From Lentisphaerota bacterium (GTDB taxonomy: Bacteria > Verrucomicrobiota > Lentisphaeria > Oligosphaerales > Oligosphaeraceae): DNA of 5,368 bases. Below, one piece after another: positions 1 through 4,514 of the stretch. The stretch is taken from the NCBI GenBank assembly GCA_012800625.1, contig JAAZIY010000509.1:1-5368 (forward strand), read 5' to 3'. Position numbers and translations under genes: made by a program. The notes below the pieces were generated by a model. The model saw nothing but the letters and a program-made list of their open reading frames with translations, had not been told where the DNA came from and did no database searches. The first letter of the stretch is position 1; each line of letters begins with the position of its first letter.

Positions 1-1119
1 GTTAAAAATAAACATGGCTTTAATACCCACGGAGTTGTCTTTGATGAACTTCATACTCAACCAAATAGAAAACTTTATGATGTTCTGACAAAAGGCTCTG
101 GAGATGCTAGAACCCAACCCCTTTATTTTTTAATAACTACCGCTGGAGATAATCAAAACTCTATCTGCTGGGAGGTCCACCAAAAAGCTGTAGACTTGAT
201 AGAAGGCAGAAAAACAGATCCTACCTTCTACCCTGTCATCTATGGTGCAGATATGGATGACGATTGGACAGATCCAGAAGTATGGAAAAAGGCTAATCCC
301 TCCCTTGGCATTACAGTAACTATGGACAAAGTTGAAGCAGCCTTTGAATCAGCAAGACAAAACCCAGCTGAAGAAAATAGTTTTAGACAATTAAGATTGA
401 ATCAATGGGTAAAACAAGCTGTAAGGTGGATGCCTATGGACAAATGGGATGCCTGTGCTTTTAAAGTAGACCCAGAAGATTTAAAAGGCAGGGTTTGCTA
501 TGGTGGACTTGACCTATCTTCTTCTACGGATATTACTGCCTTTGTCTTAGTTTTTCCTCCAGAAGATGAGGAAGATAAGTATGCTATCCTCCCCTACTTC
601 TGGATACCAGAGGAAAATATTGACCTTAGAGTAAGACGAGATCATGTAAATTATGATCTATGGGAAAGGCAAGGTTTTATAAAAACTACTGAAGGTAATG
701 TTGTTCATTATGGCTTTATAGAAAACTTTATTGAAGAATTGGGTATGGAATATAATATTAAGGAAATAGCCTTTGACAGATGGGGAGCAATTCAGATGAC
801 TCAAAATCTTGATAACATGGGTTTTACTGTTGTTCCCTTTGGACAGGGATTTAAAGATATGAGTCCACCTACTAAAGAGTTAATGAAATTAACCTTAGAG
901 GAAAAACTAGCCCATGGTGGTCACCCTGTCCTTCGTTGGATGATGGATAATATCTTTGTTAGAACGGATCCTGCTGGAAATATTAAACCTGATAAAGAAA
1001 AGTCTAGTGAGAAAATTGACGGTGCAGTTGCGACTATTATGGCCCTCGATAGAGCTTTAAGAAATGACGGTGTTAGTGCTGGTAGTGTATATGATGAAAG
1101 AGGAATATTGGTCTTTTAA
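1..1119 (+). CDS. terL: Phage terminase large subunit, HK97-type (5' partial)
   Basis: This is the DNA-packaging motor, which uses ATP to drive phage DNA through the portal and cuts the concatemer. The frame is open from base 1, so the N-terminus and Walker A loop lie outside the window. The 372 visible residues begin just before the Walker B motif (VVFDELH, residues 12-18, with the acidic DE pair at 15-16). The ATPase coupling motif follows (LITTAG, about 44-49). The RNase H-like nuclease domain starts near residue 165. Its metal-binding acids are likely D171 (GGLDLS), D259 (IAFDRW) and D340 (KIDGAVA), all present. The family is usually about 550-600 residues, so roughly 200 are missing. A TTG at 196 lies inside the conserved domain and is not a start. 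The ending SVYDERGILVF looks like a natural C-terminus. The gene normally leads directly into the portal gene, but here 1.46 kb intervenes. Confidence 0.96.
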   Translation, partial: VKNKHGFNTHGVVFDELHTQPNRKLYDVLTKGSGDARTQPLYFLITTAGDNQNSICWEVHQKAVDLIEGRKTDPTFYPVIYGADMDDDWTDPEVWKKANPSLGITVTMDKVEAAFESARQNPAEENSFRQLRLNQWVKQAVRWMPMDKWDACAFKVDPEDLKGRVCYGGLDLSSSTDITAFVLVFPPEDEEDKYAILPYFWIPEENIDLRVRRDHVNYDLWERQGFIKTTEGNVVHYGFIENFIEELGMEYNIKEIAFDRWGAIQMTQNLDNMGFTVVPFGQGFKDMSPPTKELMKLTLEEKLAHGGHPVLRWMMDNIFVRTDPAGNIKPDKEKSSEKIDGAVATIMALDRALRNDGVSAGSVYDERGILVF

Positions 1120-1123
1120 TATT

Positions 1124-1156
1124 ATGATTTCCTTGGTATACTTGTATTGAAATCAT
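1124..1156 (+). repeat. Inverted repeat just after terL
   Basis: ATGATTTC at 1124-1131 is the exact reverse complement of GAAATCAT at 1149-1156, leaving a 17-base loop. It begins four bases after the terminase stop codon. There is no T-run after it, so it is a poor intrinsic terminator. It could protect the 3' end of the transcript or be chance in AT-rich sequence. Confidence 0.3.
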
Positions 1157-1173
1157 TGTTAACTACGCATAAG

Positions 1174-1238
1174 TAGAAAAATACGCCCATAATTATAGTT
1201 TATTTTTGAACTAATCAAGTTCTTAATAGAAAAATACG
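1174..1238 (+). repeat. Direct repeat of a 12-mer, two copies
   Basis: TAGAAAAATACG occurs exactly at 1174-1185 and 1227-1238, with starts 53 bases apart. A looser third copy (TAGAAAAAGTAC) lies at 1301-1312, just before the promoter -35 box. The repeats lie in the non-coding stretch before padR. They may be protein-binding sites or traces of rearrangement. AT-richness makes chance possible. Confidence 0.35.
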
Positions 1239-1241
1239 AAG

Positions 1242-1287
1242 AGGCGAAGTCTTCGGTCAATCAACTTATGATCGATAATTTTCGCCT
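1242..1287 (+). other. Compound hairpin upstream of the padR promoter
   Basis: AGGCGAA at 1242-1248 pairs exactly with TTCGCCT at 1281-1287. Inside it TCGGTCA at 1253-1259 pairs with TGATCGA at 1269-1275, with one G-T wobble and a nine-base loop. The result is a two-tier stem with an internal loop. The bases after it are TATTTATAT rather than a T-run, so it is not a classic terminator. It might be a weak terminator for the terL transcript, a small structured RNA, or the end of an inserted segment. I do not recognise it as a known RNA family. Confidence 0.35.
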
Positions 1288-1313
1288 TATTTATATATTG
1301 TAGAAAAAGTACC

Positions 1314-1342
1314 TTGACAGGCATAGTACTATGTATTAAAAT
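1314..1342 (+). promoter_or_regulatory. Sigma-A-type promoter of the padR operon
   Basis: The -35 box TTGACA (1314-1319) is perfect. The -10 box TAAAAT (1337-1342) has one mismatch to TATAAT, and the spacer is exactly 17 bases. Transcription should begin near 1349, leaving a leader of under 20 bases before the padR start. This is the only convincing promoter seen in the window. It makes the cassette independent of phage late transcription. Confidence 0.8.
1322..1333 (+). promoter_or_regulatory. Palindromic operator candidate in the promoter spacer
   Basis: CATAGTACTATG is a perfect 12-bp palindrome lying wholly between the -35 and -10 boxes. A dimer bound here would block RNA polymerase. PadR regulators are dimeric winged-helix proteins that often repress their own operon through dyad sites, so this is the natural candidate for the binding site of the product encoded at 1367-1717. 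That binding is inferred, not shown. Confidence 0.6.
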
Positions 1343-1350
1343 ATATAGAT

Positions 1351-1360
1351 AAGGTGGTGA
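1351..1360 (+). promoter_or_regulatory. Ribosome binding site of padR
   Basis: AAGGTGGTGA matches the ideal AAGGAGGTGA with one mismatch and ends six bases before ATG 1367. It supports that start. Confidence 0.75.
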
Positions 1361-1366
1361 GAAAGT

Positions 1367-1717
1367 ATGGGTAATACAATTTCTACAGATTTAATACGAG
1401 GAAATACAGATACCATAATCCTAAATATCCTCCGTCAAGGCGATAACTATGGTTATGGTATATATAAAGAAATTATTAAGTTAAGTGACAATCAATATGA
1501 ACTAAAAGAAGCTACTTTATATACAGCATACCGTCGGTTGGAGCAGGAAGGGTATATTATATCTTATTGGGGAGATGAAACCCAAGGTGGTAGAAGGAAA
1601 TATTATCGCATCACTGAATTGGGAAATGAAAGATTTGAACAGAATAAAAAGGATTGGGACTTTGCAAAGGTCATATTAGAAAAATTAATAAAAGGAGGTA
1701 TAAATAATGGCAAATAG
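1367..1717 (+). CDS. PadR-family transcriptional regulator
   Basis: This 116-residue protein has the size of the short PadR class: a winged helix-turn-helix followed by one long dimerisation helix. Visible landmarks are the first helix (about 8-23), YGYGIYKEI (28-36), the recognition-helix signature ATLYTAYRRLEQEGYI (49-64, a variant of the usual TLYPALRRLE), the wing ETQGGRRKYYRIT (71-83) and the C-terminal helix LGNERF...KVILEKLIKG (85-110). Family members are usually repressors released by small molecules or stress. The ATG is set by the ribosome binding site at 1351-1360. The gene overlaps the next one by 11 bp, so the two are translationally coupled. A palindrome in its own promoter suggests autoregulation. 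The effector and targets cannot be read from the sequence. It is not a typical phage lysogeny repressor and sits oddly inside the head operon. Confidence 0.93.
   Translation: MGNTISTDLIRGNTDTIILNILRQGDNYGYGIYKEIIKLSDNQYELKEATLYTAYRRLEQEGYIISYWGDETQGGRRKYYRITELGNERFEQNKKDWDFAKVILEKLIKGGINNGK
1691..1698 (+). promoter_or_regulatory. Ribosome binding site of the membrane-protein gene
   Basis: AAAGGAGG lies inside the end of padR, eight bases before ATG 1707. It fixes that start and the 11-bp gene overlap. Confidence 0.8.
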
Positions 1718-2369
1718 AAAGAATACAGTAGATGAGAAAGTAGAAAAGTATATAAATGACTTATTTGCTGATGTTGGCCCAAGTCAGCAGTTGTTCGATC
1801 TTAAGGAAGAACTTACAACAAATATCAAAGAAAAAGTAGCTGATTATCAGTCAAGAGGAATGGAAGAAGAGCAGGCAATTAAAGAGGCTGTGATCTCAAT
1901 GGGTGATTTGAGGGGGTTAGTAGATGATATGCGTAACATTGGACAAGATACAGCAAAACAAGCGGTGTATACTTCTATGACAGAACGTGTTTCAATAGCT
2001 GGGATAATTGCGGGAGTTTTGCTTATTCTGTTTGGTATATTTACAGTAGCGATGCTATTTTTAATGGATATTCCAAGAGTAAGTGCAGCTGGTTCTGGTA
2101 TATTTATAGTCGCAGGTACTGCATTAATAACTTATAGTTTATTAACAAAAGAAACTTCAAAAAAATATGCTATGAATAAGATTCGGGCAGCACTCTATGC
2201 TTTAGCTATAGGGCTAATAATGTTTGGGATATTTTCAGGAATAACTTCAGGTTATGCTACAGGTGAAGCCTATATTGCTGTAGCTGCAACTATGGTTTTT
2301 GTTTTAGCTGGAGTTGGGTTGTTCCTGTTTTTAATTCTTACAGGAAGTAATCGTTATAAGAATATATGA
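1707..2369 (+). CDS. Four-helix membrane protein with PadR-associated (permease-prefix / DUF1700-like) N-terminal domain
   Basis: The 220-residue product has two parts. Residues 1-80 are a charged helical domain with the pattern VEKYINDLF...LFDLKEELTTNIKEKV...GMEEEQAIKEAVISMGDLRGLVDDM. This resembles the 'permease prefix'/DUF1700/HAAS-type domain commonly encoded beside padR in Bacillota. Residues 95-119, 126-147, 159-180 and 187-212 are four hydrophobic segments, so both ends are probably cytoplasmic. No transporter ATPase or enzyme motif is visible. The gene is coupled to padR and ends before a terminator, giving a closed two-gene operon. In related pairs the membrane protein is thought to act in envelope or drug-stress responses, perhaps sensing or signalling to PadR, but no function can be assigned. 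It is not recognisable as a holin or other phage structural protein, and it lies upstream of the head genes rather than in a lysis cassette. Confidence 0.8.
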   Translation: MANRKNTVDEKVEKYINDLFADVGPSQQLFDLKEELTTNIKEKVADYQSRGMEEEQAIKEAVISMGDLRGLVDDMRNIGQDTAKQAVYTSMTERVSIAGIIAGVLLILFGIFTVAMLFLMDIPRVSAAGSGIFIVAGTALITYSLLTKETSKKYAMNKIRAALYALAIGLIMFGIFSGITSGYATGEAYIAVAATMVFVLAGVGLFLFLILTGSNRYKNI

Positions 2370-2419
2370 TTTTAAAGAGTAATAGGTAAAATAAAAATTA
2401 TTACAAATCTAATAATATA

Positions 2420-2459
2420 AAGAGCCTAGTTCTTCAATAATGAGTGAATTAGGCTTTTT
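2420..2459 (+). terminator. Intrinsic terminator of the padR operon
   Basis: AGCCTAGTTC (2423-2432) pairs with GAATTAGGCT (2446-2455), with one G-T wobble. A short inner TCA/TGA stem tightens the loop to ATAA. The stem is followed by TTTTT (2455-2459), and A-rich bases before it can pair with that run. It lies 50 bases after the membrane-protein stop and closes the cassette. Confidence 0.8.
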
Positions 2460-2528
2460 ATCCAAAAATTAGTTATGACGTATTATTTATATTATGCGAC
2501 CTAACCTTAAGAAAACAAAATAATTTTT

Positions 2529-2554
2529 AAGCATCTCTCAAGAGGTGCTTTTTT
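2529..2554 (+). terminator. Second terminator-like hairpin, in the portal leader
   Basis: AAGCATCTC (2529-2537) pairs with GAGGTGCTT (2542-2550), with one G-T wobble and a TCAA tetraloop. A run of six T follows (2549-2554). It has the shape of an intrinsic terminator, yet it sits only 14 bases before the portal ribosome binding site (2568). No clear promoter was found between it and the portal gene. It could end upstream transcription, act as an attenuator overcome in late infection, or be a processing or stability hairpin. Confidence 0.65.
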
Positions 2555-2567
2555 CATGTTCATTTTT

Positions 2568-2578
2568 AGGAGGTGATC
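2568..2578 (+). promoter_or_regulatory. Very strong ribosome binding site of the portal gene
   Basis: AGGAGGTGATC complements the 3' end of 16S rRNA over 11 bases. Its AGGAGG core ends seven bases before ATT 2581, the expected first codon by comparison with family N-termini. No ATG, GTG or TTG lies in frame between it and ATG 2704. Confidence 0.8.
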
Positions 2579-2580
2579 AT

Positions 2581-3831
2581 ATTAATATTTTTTCAAGATT
2601 ATTTAAATCAAGGGCTGAACCTAAAAACTCTTTATTTGGCTCTACCTATAGTTTTTTCTTTGGTTCTACGAATAGTGGAAAAACGGTCAATGAAAAGACA
2701 GCTATGCAAACTACTACTGTATATGCCTGTGTAAGAATATTAGCTGAAACTATAGCCTCTCTTCCACTTCACACATATATAAATACTGATAATGGGAAAC
2801 AAAAAGCAAGGGATCATCCACTCTATTCCCTTCTTGCCTCTTCCCCTAATCCTGAGATGACTTCATTCGTGTTCCGTGAAACACTTATGGGTCATCTTTT
2901 GTTATGGGGAAATTCCTACTCTCAGATAATAAGGGATGGCCATGGAAAGGTTGTAGCCCTCTACCCTCTTCTTCCAGACAAGATGAGAGTGGAAAGAAGC
3001 GAAAAAGGAGAAATCTATTATATCTATAACAGTGAAGGAAAAGATTATCTTTTAAGAAATACAGAGGTGCTTCATATACCAGGTTTAGGCTTTGATGGGC
3101 TCATTGGCTACTCTCCTATTGCTATGGCTAAAAATGCAATTGGTATGGCACTAGCTACTGAGGAATATGGTGCTAAGTTCTTTGCTAATGGGGCAAATCC
3201 TGGCGGAGTTTTGGAGCATCCTGGAGTTGTAAAGGACCCCCATAGAATTAGAGATAGCTGGAATCAGGTTTATCAAGGAACATCTAATGCCCACAGGGTT
3301 GCTGTCCTTGAGGAAGGAATGAAATTCTCACCTATTGGTATTCCGCCAGAGCAAGCACAGTTTTTAGAAACAAGAAAATATCAAACTGAAGAAATTTGTC
3401 GAATTTTCAGGGTCCCTCCACATTTAGTCGGGGATTTAGAAAGAGCTACTTTTTCAAACATTGAACACCAATCAATTAGTTTTGTGGTTCATACTATCAG
3501 GCCTTGGCTGGTTAGGATAGAACAATCTATTAATAAGGCTCTTTTTTCAGACTCGGAAAAAGGAAAATATTTTGTGTCCTTCCTAGTAGAGGGACTCCTT
3601 CGTGGAGATTATGAATCAAGGATGCGTGGTTATTCCATTGGTATTCAAAATGGCTTTATGTCTCCCAATGATGTAAGAAGTCTAGAAAATATGAACCCTA
3701 TACCCCTTGATGAAGGTGGGAACACATATATGGTTAATGGCAATATGCTAAAGCTTAAAGATGTTGGAGCTTATGCAAATAATACTGGAGGTGATGAAAA
3801 TAAAGAAGTTTTGGAACTGGATAAAGAATGA
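2581..3831 (+). CDS. Phage portal protein, HK97 type (apparent ATT start)
   Basis: The portal forms the dodecameric ring at one capsid vertex, through which the terminase pumps DNA and to which the tail attaches. From codon 2581 the product has 416 residues, normal for the HK97/lambdoid portal family (about 380-430). Family landmarks include AMQTTTVYACVRILAETIASLPLHTY (about 41-66), NPEMTSFVFRETLMGHLLLWGNSYSQIIR (about 92-120), GLIGYSPIAMAKNAIGMA, FANGANPGGVLEHPG, and the clip/stem region around RKYQTEEICRIFRVPPHLVGDL. The start is unusual. The ribosome binding site at 2568-2578 points to ATT 2581 (INIFSRLFKS, where relatives read M-x-IFSxLF). GTG 2545 is in frame but lies inside a hairpin and upstream of the binding site. 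ATG 2704 would remove about 41 residues. The last 38 bases overlap the protease gene. Confidence 0.95.
   Translation: MNIFSRLFKSRAEPKNSLFGSTYSFFFGSTNSGKTVNEKTAMQTTTVYACVRILAETIASLPLHTYINTDNGKQKARDHPLYSLLASSPNPEMTSFVFRETLMGHLLLWGNSYSQIIRDGHGKVVALYPLLPDKMRVERSEKGEIYYIYNSEGKDYLLRNTEVLHIPGLGFDGLIGYSPIAMAKNAIGMALATEEYGAKFFANGANPGGVLEHPGVVKDPHRIRDSWNQVYQGTSNAHRVAVLEEGMKFSPIGIPPEQAQFLETRKYQTEEICRIFRVPPHLVGDLERATFSNIEHQSISFVVHTIRPWLVRIEQSINKALFSDSEKGKYFVSFLVEGLLRGDYESRMRGYSIGIQNGFMSPNDVRSLENMNPIPLDEGGNTYMVNGNMLKLKDVGAYANNTGGDENKEVLELDKE
3787..3795 (+). promoter_or_regulatory. Ribosome binding site of the prohead protease, overlapping ATG 3794
   Basis: GGAGGTGAT (3787-3795) lies within the portal 3' end. 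ATG 3794 overlaps this match and sits only two bases after the GGAGG core, too close for good initiation from it. The ideal distance (eight bases) falls on ATA 3800. Confidence 0.65.
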
Positions 3832-4498
3832 AGATGGTGAAAGAACCCTATACTTTGATGGTTATATTGCAGAAGACAGCTGGTTTGATGATGATATTAC
3901 CCCTAAGAAGTTTAAAGCAGAACTTATGGAGTCTGATGGTGATATTTCTGTCTGGATTAATTCCCCTGGTGGAGATGTCTTTGCCGCCAGCCAAATCTAC
4001 AACATGCTAAAAGAGTATAAAGGAAAAGTCACTGTAAAGGTTGACGGGCTTGCTGCTTCGGCGGCTTCAGTTATAGCTATGGCAGGTGATGAGATATCAA
4101 TGTCCCCTGTGGCCATGCTTATGATTCATAACCCCTCCACTCTTATATGGGGTGAAGAAGCGGATATGGTTAAAGCAAAGGAAATGTTAGTTGAAGTCAA
4201 AGAATCTATCATCAATGCTTATGAAGTTAAGACCAAGCTTTCAAGAGAGAAAATATCCAAAATGATGGATATGGAAACTTGGATGAGTGCCAAGAAAGCT
4301 GTAGAACTAGGGTTTGCTAATAAGGTTCTATATGAAGAAACAGATTCTGATTTGCCTATTTCTAATGGATTTATCTTTGAAAAAGTAGCAGTTGTTAATT
4401 CACTAATGGATAAGTTTCCTAAGAAGGAAAAGGAGCCAGAGAATGAAGCTGGAACCTCCCACAAGGAACTTATGACCAGATTAAATTTAATTAAATAA
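3794..4498 (+). CDS. ClpP-like prohead (head maturation) protease
   Basis: This serine protease trims the capsid delta domain and internal prohead proteins during head maturation. From ATG 3794 it has 234 residues and a ClpP/crotonase fold. ERTLYFDGYIAEDSWFDDDITPKKF (16-40) is the family N-terminal strand and helix. INSPGGDVFAASQIYNML (55-72) carries the oxyanion-hole glycines. The nucleophile is S89 in GLAASAAS, the histidine is H112 in LMIHNP, and the acid is E161 or D159 in DMETWMSA. So the catalytic triad appears intact. After residue 205 comes a charged tail (KKEKEPENEAG). The gene overlaps the portal by 38 bp and is followed 16 bp later by the capsid gene, the usual order. The start is uncertain: homologues commonly begin MKKFWNW, which would place Met at ATA 3800, while ATG 3773 and 3761 lie further upstream without good binding sites. 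Confidence 0.93.
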   Translation: MKIKKFWNWIKNEDGERTLYFDGYIAEDSWFDDDITPKKFKAELMESDGDISVWINSPGGDVFAASQIYNMLKEYKGKVTVKVDGLAASAASVIAMAGDEISMSPVAMLMIHNPSTLIWGEEADMVKAKEMLVEVKESIINAYEVKTKLSREKISKMMDMETWMSAKKAVELGFANKVLYEETDSDLPISNGFIFEKVAVVNSLMDKFPKKEKEPENEAGTSHKELMTRLNLIK

Positions 4499-4500
4499 AT

Positions 4501-4505
4501 GGAGG
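4501..4505 (+). promoter_or_regulatory. Ribosome binding site of the capsid gene
   Basis: GGAGG lies two bases after the protease stop codon and nine bases before ATG 4515. Unlike in the portal and protease genes, it is followed by an ordinary ATG. Confidence 0.75.
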
Positions 4506-4514
4506 TTTTATAGA

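Noticed and set aside
196..198. TTG as the start of a shorter terminase protein
   Set aside because: The frame is open back to base 1 and already encodes the Walker B and coupling motifs upstream of 196, so the gene simply enters from outside the window.
2397..2416. ATTATTA/TAATAAT inverted repeat with a six-base loop after the membrane-protein gene
   Set aside because: The seven pairs are all A-T and form a weak stem. The adjacent GC-containing terminator at 2420-2459 explains the region better.
2460..2528. A late promoter for the head genes
   Set aside because: AT-rich hexamers such as TATATT (2488-2493) occur, but no -35-like box stands at suitable spacing, so no promoter is called.
2545..2547. 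GTG as the start of the portal gene
   Set aside because: It lies inside the 3' arm of the terminator-like stem, has no binding site upstream, and would place the very strong Shine-Dalgarno inside the coding region. The added 12 residues (MLFSCSFLGGDH) do not look like a portal N-terminus.
1116..2589. TTAATATT at 1116-1123 and 2582-2589 as target-site duplication flanking the inserted cassette
   Set aside because: Only eight bases, all A/T, and the second copy lies within the portal start region. Chance matches of this kind are expected in sequence this AT-rich.
3828..4010. Sixty-residue open frame on the + strand
   Set aside because: It overlaps the protease in another frame, and its translation shows no domain. 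It is a shadow of the protease gene.
4219..4464. Eighty-one-residue open frame on the - strand
   Set aside because: It is antisense to the end of the protease gene, with no recognisable domain and no convincing ribosome binding site.
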